The notes beneath the pieces are model-generated. The model saw nothing but the letters and a program-made list of their open reading frames with translations, did no database searches and had not been told where the DNA came from. The position numbers were made by a program, and so were the translations under genes. Below, one piece after another: positions 6,119-13,045 of a stretch of 23,039 bases of DNA. Every line of letters starts with the position of its first letter. Positions within the stretch are counted from its first letter, which is position 1. The DNA is taken from positions 1 through 23,039 of the IMG/VR virus record IMGVR_UViG_3300008262_000319; one strand, 5' to 3'. The stretch is from a virus.

Positions 6119-7444
6119 TTAAAAAGGGTTTTCGGTGTAATCAGTATATTTCATAATTGACGGATGGAATCGCATTTGTGCAATGCCGATGCTCCCGTTT
6201 CGTTGTTTGGCGACGATATACTCACCCAGTCCCTCGGTTGAATTGCCTTGTTCGTCGCGCATCATGTCATAGTATTCAGGTCGGAATAAAAATGATACAA
6301 TATCGGCATCTTGCTCAAGCGAACCTGATTCACGCAAGTCGCTCAACAATGGTCGCTTTTCGCTTCTCGACTCAACTCCTCGTGACAATTGAGCAAGCAC
6401 AATCATCGGAATGTTGCATTCCTTTGCAATCAACTTAAGATTGCGACTGATGTGACTCAATTCTTGTTCACGGCTGACGCCCTTGGCCTTTGTTCCACTG
6501 GTCATTAATTGGACGTAGTCAACAAACACGACCTCGACTTGGTGTTTGTGTTGCAATCTCTTGACTTTTGCCCTTAGGTCGATGACTGATAATGCAGGGG
6601 TATCGTCAATATAGATGGGGAGTGAATTCAATCGGTCTAGATTCCGATAATATGTTTTGAGGGTCTCATCATCGAGTCGATATTTCATCAGCGTTGACCC
6701 ATCGATACCACTGAGCATGGACATCAGGCGGTAAGTGATTTGTTGAGACGACATCTCAAGTGAGAAAAACGCTACTGGTATACCTTTTTTTGCAAGTTCA
6801 AGCACCTCGGTCAATGCCATTGCAGTCTTGCCCATTGCGGGTCGCCCTGCCATATACATCAAATCGGACTTTTGGTGTCCTCCAATGAGGTTGTCAACGC
6901 TTTTGATACTACTCGAATACCCGCTCACCTCACTAGCGGAGTTCATTCGTGTGATGATGCTCTTGGTCACCTCGTTTGACAATTGACTGATATGCTTAAC
7001 GTCGCTTTTGATATTAGACGCAAGAATCGACTCAAGTTTTGAAATTACCTCAGCATATAGGTCAAAGGCGTCGGATTCATCTATCGTCGTCTTATCGGCA
7101 ATTTCGAGGCATATGTTCCGCATTTGCCTCATCAGGTGAAATTCATAGAGCAACTTGCACCAAGTGTCTAGGTTGACAGTGGATGCGATGCGATTTGTTA
7201 GTTGTGATAGGTATGACGCTCCGACTGATTCGATGTCACCAGTCTTGCGGAGTATTCGATTCACTGTTAACAGGTCGACAGGTTGATTTTGATTTGTCAA
7301 TTCAACGATTGCTGAATGAATCGTTTGATGTCTTGGGTGAAAATACATCTCGGTCGTAACTTGTGAAATGACACTTGCAACGCTTGAGGGTTCAAGCAAC
7401 ATCGCGCCGAGAATACATTGTTCGATTTCGATATCATAGTTCAT
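6119..7444 (-). CDS. dnaB: Replicative DNA helicase, DnaB type
   Basis: The 441-residue hexameric helicase unwinds DNA 5' to 3' at the phage fork. The N-terminal DnaB domain spans about 1-110 (IEQCILGAMLLEPSSVASV; YFHPRHQTIHSAI). It is followed by a linker and the RecA-like C-terminal domain, with Walker A GRPAMGKT (200-207), FFSLEMSSQQITYR (227-239), Walker B VEVVFVDYVQLM (303-314), and the DnaB signatures LIAKECNIPMIVLAQLSRG and LRESGSLEQDADIV. Length and domain order match bacterial and phage DnaB. The ATG overlaps the stop of the DUF6291-like gene (ATGA), which fits a replication-initiator and helicase pair. No separate helicase loader is seen. Confidence 0.97.
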   Translation of the reverse strand: MNYDIEIEQCILGAMLLEPSSVASVISQVTTEMYFHPRHQTIHSAIVELTNQNQPVDLLTVNRILRKTGDIESVGASYLSQLTNRIASTVNLDTWCKLLYEFHLMRQMRNICLEIADKTTIDESDAFDLYAEVISKLESILASNIKSDVKHISQLSNEVTKSIITRMNSASEVSGYSSSIKSVDNLIGGHQKSDLMYMAGRPAMGKTAMALTEVLELAKKGIPVAFFSLEMSSQQITYRLMSMLSGIDGSTLMKYRLDDETLKTYYRNLDRLNSLPIYIDDTPALSVIDLRAKVKRLQHKHQVEVVFVDYVQLMTSGTKAKGVSREQELSHISRNLKLIAKECNIPMIVLAQLSRGVESRSEKRPLLSDLRESGSLEQDADIVSFLFRPEYYDMMRDEQGNSTEGLGEYIVAKQRNGSIGIAQMRFHPSIMKYTDYTENPF

Positions 7445-8055
7445 ACTGGTCGATATTTAGTTGATGATTGATAGGTTGATTGATTGAGTTGTTTGGCCTT
7501 GTGTTCGTCCTTGAACCAAACACCTCTCATTTTTTGCTTCCAATTAATGACCGCCTTGCCTCGTGAATCACGCCAACCCGCCGAGTCATAGTACCTGAAG
7601 GCGTTTGATGCTATATCGGAGCGGTAGCCGTTTGATGTAAAGAACTCGATGACCTCTTGTTCGCTAGGTGCTTTTGTTTTTTGAATGCGTCTCTTATCTA
7701 CGTTAGTAGATACACTATCACTATCACTATCACTATCACTATCGGTCACCATTGGGTTCAATTGGGTGCCATTGGTACCCATTGGGTTCGATTGGGTTCT
7801 TTTCTCAGCGTGCAATAACTTGCTATTTTTCAAGCCGTTCGCACGATTTCGCTCAACTATCATCATGTATTTGTCATTGTCACGCTTAAATTGTTGAATG
7901 AATGGAGCAAGTGCGATAGTGATAAATGGGTCAACATCACAATCAATTTCCAATTGCAAGCATCGAATCGCTTTGAATAGTTGCCCCGCTTGTTCGTCCG
8001 ATAAGACATTGAGCACCTCAAGTGAATCGAGGTAAAGTAAAAATGATTTTTTCAT
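7441..8055 (-). CDS. DUF6291-like replication-associated protein
   Basis: The start chosen is ATG 8055, giving MKKSFLLYLDSLEVLNVLSD, which matches the usual beginning of DUF6291 proteins; a longer frame to 8214 adds about 53 unrelated residues. The 204-residue product has a helical N-terminal domain with SDEQAGQLFKAI and IERNRANGLKNS-like features, a repetitive linker (GTQLNPM repeats and five Asp-Ser pairs encoded by a hexanucleotide repeat), and a C-terminal domain with APSEQEVIEFFTSNGY and WKQKMRGVWFKDE. That C-terminal pattern is shared with phage replication initiator/replisome-organiser proteins. It lies directly before dnaB (ATGA overlap), so it may recruit the helicase to the origin. 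The role is inferred from context and domain style. Confidence 0.7.
   Translation of the reverse strand: MKKSFLLYLDSLEVLNVLSDEQAGQLFKAIRCLQLEIDCDVDPFITIALAPFIQQFKRDNDKYMMIVERNRANGLKNSKLLHAEKRTQSNPMGTNGTQLNPMVTDSDSDSDSDSVSTNVDKRRIQKTKAPSEQEVIEFFTSNGYRSDIASNAFRYYDSAGWRDSRGKAVINWKQKMRGVWFKDEHKAKQLNQSTYQSSTKYRPV
7714..7743 (-). repeat. Hexanucleotide repeat (GATAGT)5 coding for Asp-Ser x5
   Basis: Five perfect tandem copies of ACTATC on the plus strand (GATAGT on the coding strand) encode the acidic linker of the DUF6291-like protein. Right beside it, 7749-7800 holds a two-copy, diverged repeat (CCATTGGGTTC followed by a-or-g ATTGGGT) that encodes TQSNPM and TQLNPM. A change in copy number by slippage would keep the frame and only lengthen or shorten the linker. 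Confidence 0.85.
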
Positions 8056-8171
8056 TTGAAAAATACTACCGCCACACGCAAAGGCGACCCAGTGCACGAG
8101 AATGCTATGGCAATGCGGTGACGGTAAGTATTTGATTTTTTCATCTGAGTCGCAGTACAATAGTACACCAT
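8052..8171 (-). CDS. Possible mini-protein, 39 aa
   Basis: A frame in the 140 bases between the exonuclease stop and the DUF6291-like start: ATG 8171 to TGA 8052-8054. The product begins MVYYCTATQMKKSNTYRHRI and ends RVAVVFFK, basic and strand-like. Its TGA overlaps the ATG of the DUF6291-like gene (ATGA), the same coupling used throughout this operon, which is the main argument for it. The alternative is an upstream extension of the DUF6291-like gene in another frame. The family is unknown. Confidence 0.4.
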   Translation of the reverse strand: MVYYCTATQMKKSNTYRHRIAIAFSCTGSPLRVAVVFFK

Positions 8172-8198
8172 TAAATGAATTGAGTGATTGTAATTTGT

Positions 8199-8900
8199 TT
8201 ACAATGCATTCCATTTTTGAACAATCTCGCGTCGGTATGCGTCAGCACGTTCAATGCGCTCTAGTAATTGACCTACACGCTCGGAATCAAACTCAATCAA
8301 TGACAAGTGCAACATTCGATGTTCGGGTTGACGAGGGTCATACGACGCGAACACCCAATGTGTACGATTAAAGGTCAACATATTTAATTGAACCTGATAA
8401 AAGTAGTCCTCGTTGACATCGTAAAGTGAAGCACCGTCGACAACACGCGAATGCATATAATGGTTGACCGAGTTGAATGGGCACTTGACCTCAACACCTA
8501 CCTCTATACCCATTGCCGAATGATACATCAACGCATCAGGCGAACAACCAGTGTAGTCATTGAATAATTTAAATGATGGTTTGATATCGGTTCGGTCGGC
8601 GGGTGAATTGAGGGCGATGCGCACTTGCTCAATGGCGTGCTCTTCCCATTCGTTACCCCATTCGATTGCACGACCAAACGCATCGTCATTCGATTGACCT
8701 GTGATGACCTCCATTGCTTTGCCAATGATATACTTTTCGGCGGTTTGTGACCATTTGCCTGCATCCTTGTCGGCCTTGGTGCGAGGGTCAGTCATCAACG
8801 CACTGATTCCGCTACCTGTGAACTTGCCGAGGCGAATCTTGTCCCAAGCGATTGAATTTTGTGCGATGTGCATCATCGCGTCTTGAATATACTGGTTCAT
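8199..8900 (-). CDS. YqaJ-type (lambda exonuclease-like) alkaline exonuclease
   Basis: The 233-residue nuclease resects double-stranded DNA ends to give single strands for the annealing protein. The family signature is complete: WDKIRLGKFTGSGISALM near 19-36, WGNEWEEHAI (81-90), GCSPDALM (118-125, metal ligand Asp122), GVEVKCPFN (135-143, Glu137 and Lys139 of the PD-(D/E)XK core) and YFYQVQLNM (166-174, the QVQ element). Length is normal. It is two genes downstream of the Rad52-like protein, with a 58-aa membrane/coiled-coil gene between them, forming a phage recombination pair like lambda Exo/Bet. The ATG overlaps the upstream stop (ATGA). Confidence 0.93.
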   Translation of the reverse strand: MNQYIQDAMMHIAQNSIAWDKIRLGKFTGSGISALMTDPRTKADKDAGKWSQTAEKYIIGKAMEVITGQSNDDAFGRAIEWGNEWEEHAIEQVRIALNSPADRTDIKPSFKLFNDYTGCSPDALMYHSAMGIEVGVEVKCPFNSVNHYMHSRVVDGASLYDVNEDYFYQVQLNMLTFNRTHWVFASYDPRQPEHRMLHLSLIEFDSERVGQLLERIERADAYRREIVQKWNAL

Positions 8901-9073
8901 TCGTTTTCTTGTGTTAATTGATTTAATTCGTTTTCTTGCTCATCGAGTAACTTTTTTACGTCTTCGATTTGCTTGGTCAATTCGCGGTCGGTTTTCCACA
9001 CTAGATAAAATGGGAAAATCAAAGTTGTTATGAACAAAATCATAAAAACCAAGGAACTAATTTTTTCAATCAT
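8897..9073 (-). CDS. Small membrane-anchored coiled-coil protein, 58 aa
   Basis: A small gene that exactly fills the space between the annealing-protein and exonuclease genes: ATG 9073 overlaps the upstream TGA and TGA 8897-8899 overlaps the exonuclease ATG (both ATGA). The product has one N-terminal membrane helix (MIEKISSLVFMILFITTLIF, then PFYLVW) followed by a charged helix with a leucine-heptad look (TKQIEDVKKLLDEQENELNQ). This is a one-TM, coiled-coil design like phage i-spanins or exclusion proteins, although its place within a recombination operon is odd. No family is recognised. Confidence 0.72.
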   Translation of the reverse strand: MIEKISSLVFMILFITTLIFPFYLVWKTDRELTKQIEDVKKLLDEQENELNQLTQENE

Positions 9074-9732
9074 TGTCTTTCTTGAATTAGTTGGTTTAAT
9101 CGGTTTTTTTGGTCATCGCTCATCAGTTCGGCGAGGGCATCCATTGCACTGCGAATCTCGAATTCGTCCGCACCTGTTTTGATTCCTTGCTCAAGTCTTA
9201 TCATCGTGCTCTCAGGCAACTGGGTTACTGACTTTTGCAACTTAAATGGGCGATATGTGTCGGCATTCTTGCGATTCAAGTCGCGACCGAATATCTTGCC
9301 TAGCGACTGAGCCGCATTTTTAAGGCACTCCGCTTTCAATTTTGGGAATGCCATATCTAGCGCATTCGGTTTTTTGTTAGATGGTGACAATGCCCACTGA
9401 TTTCGTGCTTGCGGGTCATTTTTAAGGGCGTCAGGCACTCGGTCGACCATTATGATGACCGAAGCACAACCAGTGCGCTTAATCTTCTCGCCTGTGATTG
9501 GGTGAGTGACCACAAGTTCAAGACACCCTTGCACCTCATTAGCAATTGCCGACCATTGGAACGACTCAGTTGACCACTGGCCGAAAAACAATTCGTCGAG
9601 CGTCATTTCGATGTGACTGATGACAAGCGTTCGCGCCTTACCATCGGGAGTTGACTCAACCCCCTCATCGGAGGGTTGAGAGTTCAATCGTTGATTGAAT
9701 TTTTGCAATGCATCAATTGTCGAGGTGTCCAT
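9070..9732 (-). CDS. Rad52-like single-strand annealing recombinase
   Basis: The start chosen is ATG 9732 (MDTSTIDALQKFNQRLN); the longer frame to 9867 only overlaps the preceding gene. The 220-residue product contains TLDELFFGQWSTESFQWSAI and GCLELVVTHPITGEKIKRTG, then MAFPKLKAECLKNAAQSLGK and IFGRDLNR. These are the order and residues of the Rad52/Sak-type DNA-annealing domain (beta hairpins, then an alanine-rich helix ending GKxFGRDLNRK). It would anneal complementary strands made by the YqaJ exonuclease encoded nearby. The C-terminal helix (LAELMSDDQKNRLNQLIQER) is like the short tails of such proteins. The subfamily (Rad52/Sak versus Erf) is not certain. Confidence 0.76.
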   Translation of the reverse strand: MDTSTIDALQKFNQRLNSQPSDEGVESTPDGKARTLVISHIEMTLDELFFGQWSTESFQWSAIANEVQGCLELVVTHPITGEKIKRTGCASVIIMVDRVPDALKNDPQARNQWALSPSNKKPNALDMAFPKLKAECLKNAAQSLGKIFGRDLNRKNADTYRPFKLQKSVTQLPESTMIRLEQGIKTGADEFEIRSAMDALAELMSDDQKNRLNQLIQERQ

Positions 9733-10024
9733 CGTATGGGAGTAGTTTAGTGAATGAATCATTGACTTTTGCGTATGATTGAATGAACTCCTCGCGTGAG
9801 CAGGGTTCAAGTGATGGGTCATTGAGCAATTTCGTGACGTCGTCACTGGTGCTAATGAACCCCCCACTTTGCGTGACTAGTAAGTTGAGGACTTTGTCGT
9901 CGTCAACGATACAATGATACAAATAGTTGCCCACCTTGTTGCGACAGTAGTACGGCAATTCGATGGTGATGCTATCGACCGCCATTGGGCGATGAATAAC
10001 GTGAGTGATTGTCTTTTTTGACAT
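9713..10024 (-). CDS. Hypothetical protein, 103 aa
   Basis: A soluble protein starting MSKKTITHVIHRPMAVDSIT, with a strand-rich first half (IELPYYCRNKVGNYLYHCIV), then a helical acidic half (LLNDPSLEPCSREEFIQSYA). It ends 20 bases inside the annealing-protein gene, so the two are coupled. I do not recognise the family. It may be an accessory of the recombination module, or simply one of the small early proteins that phages place at the start of this operon. Confidence 0.65.
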   Translation of the reverse strand: MSKKTITHVIHRPMAVDSITIELPYYCRNKVGNYLYHCIVDDDKVLNLLVTQSGGFISTSDDVTKLLNDPSLEPCSREEFIQSYAKVNDSFTKLLPYDGHLDN

Positions 10025-10035
10025 ATAAATTGAAT

Positions 10036-10248
10036 TTAGAAATTGCTAATTAGTTCAAGTTCAAAGTCGCGACCGATACCGCCTGCGATAAAATTGCCGT
10101 TATTGTCCTCACGATATTCGAGGTCGAGAGAATCACATCGCTCGATGAACGAGTTGAGTGCTTCTCTAATGTTACGAAATTCGATGATTTGCGACGTGCG
10201 GTTTGGCAAGTCGTTGATGATAAGTGTGTAAGATGCTTGGATTGTCAT
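10036..10248 (-). CDS. Hypothetical protein, 70 aa
   Basis: A small acidic protein (begins MTIQASYTLIINDLPNRTSQ) with a beta-alpha-beta look: a strand, the helix NIREALNSFIERCDSL, and then strands (GNFIAGGIGRDFELELI). It sits between two other small early genes, 11 bases before the next ATG. No known motif is seen; the name is left open. Confidence 0.6.
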   Translation of the reverse strand: MTIQASYTLIINDLPNRTSQIIEFRNIREALNSFIERCDSLDLEYREDNNGNFIAGGIGRDFELELISNF

Positions 10249-10273
10249 AAAATTGATTTTTTATAATTGTTAA

Positions 10274-10459
10274 TTACAAATTGATTTCAAGGGTTGTGTT
10301 ATTAAGCGTGTTTTTTGCATCCAAATAACCCGCAATAGCAATGCTTTTCAAAGCACTTTTAATTCGCTCAACCTCTCTCTTGTTAAGGTTTTCAAACAAG
10401 TTGTAAGAGTCCATCAATTCGATTGTGGATTCGATTGCGATTGTTGATTGATTTTCCAT
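10274..10459 (-). CDS. Hypothetical protein, 61 aa, first gene after promoter P2
   Basis: A short soluble helical protein starting MENQSTIAIESTIELMDSYN, with a charged middle (FENLNKREVERIKSALKSIA) and an Asn/Thr-rich end. It is the promoter-proximal gene of the leftward unit that runs on to 3092: the promoter core at 10510-10542 lies about 50 bases upstream of the ATG. Early phage genes in this place are often host-takeover proteins, but nothing in this sequence proves that. Confidence 0.6.
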   Translation of the reverse strand: MENQSTIAIESTIELMDSYNLFENLNKREVERIKSALKSIAIAGYLDAKNTLNNTTLEINL

Positions 10460-10509
10460 ATCGTTAATTTTAAAAGTTGTTTTTTGAGTTGTTATCGTTA
10501 TTAATGGGG

Positions 10510-10542
10510 CAAATATATGTTGCTTTTTTGCTACATTCCAAA
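10510..10542 (-). promoter_or_regulatory. Leftward promoter P2, Bacteroidetes type
   Basis: On the minus strand, TTTG (10542-10539) is followed after 21 bases by TATATTTG (10517-10510), which matches the Bacteroidetes primary-sigma consensus TTTG / TAnnTTTG with its usual spacing. The spacer starts GAATGTAGC, which is shared with promoter P1. It would start a transcript at about 10503, upstream of the gene at 10459. The core from AATGTAGC to the end is 24 of 30 bases identical to P1. Confidence 0.65.
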
Positions 10543-10555
10543 TTCGTGACGAATT
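10541..10555. promoter_or_regulatory. 15-bp palindrome over the P2 upstream element
   Basis: AATTCGTGACGAATT is a perfect 7+1+7 inverted repeat. It overlaps the TTTG box of P2 and extends upstream of it, the place for an operator or activator site. No second copy was noticed, so it may also be a chance or structural element. The remainder of 10460-10628 contains no gene. Confidence 0.4.
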
Positions 10556-10591
10556 ATTTTTATCGCTCTATGTTAATAACTGCAACAAACT

Positions 10592-10617
10592 CAATACTGA
10601 CAAGACTTTCAGTGTTG
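10592..10617 (-). terminator. Possible weak hairpin terminator after terL
   Basis: Nine-base arms (10592-10600 and 10609-10617) flank an 8-base loop 12 bases beyond the large-terminase stop. In the minus-strand RNA one pair is a C-A mismatch, and only a loose T-rich stretch follows (GAGTTTGTTG). In the plus-strand RNA the stem is complete with a U-G wobble, followed 8 bases later by TTTTT. It may end the leftward P1 transcript or block antisense readthrough; the evidence is weak. Confidence 0.3.
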
Positions 10618-10628
10618 AAAACTACTTT

Positions 10629-11927
10629 TTAGACATATGAATATCGCCCATAATTCGGGAACAATTCAAAGAACATACGCATCATAATCATATCAGCGTA
10701 GTCAGGTGATAGGCCATGCATTCGTTGAATCTCGTCTTTACTAGTCACTGTCAACTTGCTATCGCCCTCAGGGTTTTTGCGTCGTATCATATCCAACTCG
10801 CGAACGATAGTGTCTTTAAACTCGGATGGGAACACCACACGACCAAATTCGATAAACTCCGCTAGTTTAAAATAACACTCGGCCTTGAGATTGACGAATC
10901 GTTCGGGATGCGATGCTTTCGACCCATTGCGAAAACCTCGCGTGCCCTTTACGATATCGCACACGCCCCCTCCGACACCGTCTTCATCAATGATGATGTT
11001 GCCAAGTTTTACATACTTTAGGTTTGCAAGGTTCTTAATGGCGTCGGCGACCTCAGTCACACGCTTTCGGCGTAACTCAATCACTTGGATGAGCGATAAA
11101 CCTCGCCACAATCCGATGACTGACCTATCCTTACCCAGTCGAGCAATGTCGGCGGTGATAAACAACTCGCCCGATTCCTCGGCTGACCGAAAGCATCGGA
11201 GTACATCATCGGTCACAAACAATGCATCATTGGAGTCATCAAAATTCCAATCACCGTCGAGAAGACGTTTGCGGTCAACCTCAGGCAATTTAGACAACGT
11301 CTCGATGTATGATGGTGGCAAGTGCGGGTTATCAATCGCCCTCGCTTGAATAAAGGCCATATATGGGGGCAACTCACCAGTAGTCCAAGGTGCATAGAAT
11401 TCATTATACAACCAACCTTTTGACGGATTGCAAGTAAGTAACCCTTTTGGTGCTAGGTTGTACTCATTCAATTTGAACCTGACGCGACTCCGCACAATAT
11501 CGACCGCTTTCTTACTCACTTGAGAGCACTCGTCAATATAGTAGTCGGTGATTTCGAGCGACCCTAAACTGTCGAAATTCGCATCCGACGGATATGCGAA
11601 CAAGTCCTTTAGCAGAATCTCGCTCCCGTTTGCGAACTGGATGACATTGGATTGAGCATTGAATTGATAGTGTTTGTTGGCAACAAGGCCGAACATTCCC
11701 GCCACCTCAAAAAACGTCTTTAAAGTGGTCTTTTTTAGCGTGTCAAGTTTAGAACGACCAATAAGACCCCTCGTCCCTTTATATTTCAAGCGACGTTGTA
11801 TTTGCCAAGCGCAACCGATGAACGATTTCGACCCCCCTGCTCCTCCTCCGAAGAGCACGAGTTCAAAGGGCGAGTCGGTCGCCAGTGCTTTGAGACACTC
11901 AAGTTGTTTGGGCAAGAATTCAATCAT
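10629..11927 (-). CDS. terL: Terminase large subunit (packaging ATPase and nuclease)
   Basis: The start chosen is ATG 11927 (MIEFLPKQLECLKAL), overlapping the upstream TGA (ATGA). The 432-residue motor pumps DNA into the prohead and cuts concatemers. ATPase: P-loop LFGGGAGGSKSF (25-36; a Gly/Ala-rich variant with Lys34) and Walker B DYYIDE (128-133), followed by the coupling segment LLTCNPSKGWLYNEFYAPW. Nuclease (RNase H fold): FITADIARLGKDRSVIGLW (Asp260), NIIIDEDGVGGGVCD (Asp314) and SPDYADMIMM near the end. The length is normal for phage terminases. It is on the minus strand with early genes, away from the portal (plus strand, left end) and from the small-terminase-like gene at 15150, which is an unusual split. 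Confidence 0.94.
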   Translation of the reverse strand: MIEFLPKQLECLKALATDSPFELVLFGGGAGGSKSFIGCAWQIQRRLKYKGTRGLIGRSKLDTLKKTTLKTFFEVAGMFGLVANKHYQFNAQSNVIQFANGSEILLKDLFAYPSDANFDSLGSLEITDYYIDECSQVSKKAVDIVRSRVRFKLNEYNLAPKGLLTCNPSKGWLYNEFYAPWTTGELPPYMAFIQARAIDNPHLPPSYIETLSKLPEVDRKRLLDGDWNFDDSNDALFVTDDVLRCFRSAEESGELFITADIARLGKDRSVIGLWRGLSLIQVIELRRKRVTEVADAIKNLANLKYVKLGNIIIDEDGVGGGVCDIVKGTRGFRNGSKASHPERFVNLKAECYFKLAEFIEFGRVVFPSEFKDTIVRELDMIRRKNPEGDSKLTVTSKDEIQRMHGLSPDYADMIMMRMFFELFPNYGRYSYV

Positions 11928-12244
11928 CGTATGAACCAAGGGTTCTCGTGCAACTGGTTCAGTCGTTCCATATACTTATTGTGTGGCACCTTAATGATGA
12001 ATGAGATGTGACTTGCAATGTTCACACCCTCCGAATGCAGTCTCATCAATTCATGAGTTGCCTTATCGACCGAGATACCTCGCTTCAATGCATAGGTCTC
12101 AAGTCGTTCGTGATGCAATTCTTGAATCATCGAGGCATAGTTGCGATGTTCCTTTGCTGATATCTTGGGGGAATCGAGTTCAATCAATTCGCGATGTATC
12201 AATGAATCGTCACTGACGTTGACTAGTTTGTCGATTTTAGGCAT
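11924..12244 (-). CDS. Hypothetical protein upstream of terL, 106 aa
   Basis: A helical protein starting MPKIDKLVNVSDDSLIHREL, with a His/Glu-rich helix (EHRNYASMIQELHHERLETY) and ALKRGISVDKATHELMRLHS, which could be a short HTH-like unit. Its TGA overlaps the terL ATG, and its start lies inside the DnaA-IV-like gene (22-base overlap). Position next to terL makes a packaging-accessory or small-terminase role possible, but a clearer small-terminase candidate lies at 15150-15488. I do not recognise the family. Confidence 0.62.
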   Translation of the reverse strand: MPKIDKLVNVSDDSLIHRELIELDSPKISAKEHRNYASMIQELHHERLETYALKRGISVDKATHELMRLHSEGVNIASHISFIIKVPHNKYMERLNQLHENPWFIR

Positions 12245-12711
12245 ACCTTAGTATAGATTAATCCATTTTGATATAAGCAATCCGATATGTTGTCCATATT
12301 TTCACGCAACAACTTGTCGGTGATGTATAGGTCAGCAATGCTCTTGCGACAATGTATGATGAGAGCGTGATTGTATTTGTTCTTAAAATACTTGCCGACT
12401 TGCATCAGGGTGAGTTTTTTAGTGCCAACTAGTTCGGCACATACGCAATATATTACCATTTGCCTTGCCATAACCTCACGCCTCTTGCGACTGATGGTAT
12501 TTGGGATATCATCGACACCAGTGAACATCGACACGCAATGACTAATGTGCTCAAATGTCGAATCGATGGTTTGCTCTTGCTTGGCAAATTGAGCGATTCT
12601 CAACTCAACCTGTTGTCTTGCATCAGGCATCAACATCGATTGCAATGACATGAGTGCTCGTTTATGGTCACGGGGGTTAATAAGCGACAAGAGGGTCTCA
12701 ATGGTATTCAT
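12223..12711 (-). CDS. DnaA domain IV-like DNA-binding protein
   Basis: The 162-residue protein has residues about 74-132 that follow the DnaA C-terminal (Bac_DnaA_C) pattern: SRKRREVMARQMVIYCVCAE, then LTLMQVGKYFKNKYNHALII, then HCRKSIADLYITD. In DnaA this is the DnaA-box-binding HTH, with the signature helix RDHSTVxHA; here that place reads KYNHALIIHC, so specificity should differ. No ATPase domain is present. The N-terminal 70 residues are helical and unknown. It may bind a phage origin or act as a regulator in the P1 operon. It has one of the few clear ribosome-binding sites (GAGGTG 8-13 bases before the ATG). The gene ends with TAG. Confidence 0.7.
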   Translation of the reverse strand: MNTIETLLSLINPRDHKRALMSLQSMLMPDARQQVELRIAQFAKQEQTIDSTFEHISHCVSMFTGVDDIPNTISRKRREVMARQMVIYCVCAELVGTKKLTLMQVGKYFKNKYNHALIIHCRKSIADLYITDKLLRENMDNISDCLYQNGLIYTKVCLKSTN

Positions 12712-12722
12712 TTGTCACCTCG

Positions 12723-12890
12723 TTATTTAATTTTTTCATAAGTAATCATACATAGCGGATGCCAATCAGTCGGAGCATTCCCCTCGTGAACATAGCACTT
12801 GCAACAAAGATGCATTTCTTTAGGATTTTCCCACCACTTATATATCATATGATTTGCGGTGCGTTCCTCACATATGGTACAAAGATTCAT
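12723..12890 (-). CDS. Mini zinc-finger protein, 55 aa
   Basis: The start chosen is ATG 12890 (MNLCTICEERTANHMIYKWW), which overlaps the stop of the upstream 52-aa gene (ATGA); a longer form to 12938 would overlap that gene out of frame. Two Cys pairs (Cys4/Cys7 and Cys29-30/Cys32 in HLCCKCYVHEG), with His35 and His44 nearby, suggest one zinc-binding ribbon. The rest is Trp-rich and polar. Small treble-clef or ribbon proteins of this kind are common in early phage operons; the role is unknown. Confidence 0.66.
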   Translation of the reverse strand: MNLCTICEERTANHMIYKWWENPKEMHLCCKCYVHEGNAPTDWHPLCMITYEKIK

Positions 12891-13045
12891 TCGATTGTGT
12901 ATAAAGATTCCCAAATAAATCGCCCACAAACCGAGCACTTGAGTTGCTTTTCACCCTTATCGACCCGCTCGATAGCGTCATCAATAAAATCACGATAACT
13001 CAAGTCCTCAGGTTCACGATGCGGACAATTAGAACGGTAGGTCAT
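12887..13045 (-). CDS. Mini zinc-binding protein, 52 aa
   Basis: A previously easy-to-miss gene: ATG 13045 lies 17 bases inside the end of the SSB-tailed gene, and TGA 12887-12889 overlaps the next ATG. The product begins MTYRSNCPHREPEDLSYRDF, has an acidic helix (IDDAIERVDKGEKQ) and ends with LKCSVCGRFIWESLYTIE. CPH at 7-9 and CxxC at 38-41 make a likely zinc site, as in zinc-ribbon proteins. It precedes another small zinc protein, so the two may work together. Confidence 0.66.
   Translation of the reverse strand: MTYRSNCPHREPEDLSYRDFIDDAIERVDKGEKQLKCSVCGRFIWESLYTIE

Noticed and set aside
8056-8214. N-terminal extension of the DUF6291-like gene to 8214
   Set aside because: The family normally begins with MKKSFxLYxD, exactly at 8055; the extra 53 residues are unlike it and overlap the exonuclease stop.
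10885-11349. 154-codon plus-strand frame opposite terL
   Set aside because: It is antisense to the conserved nuclease and ATPase parts of terL; the translation is Arg/Ser/Pro-rich without motifs, as expected of a shadow frame.
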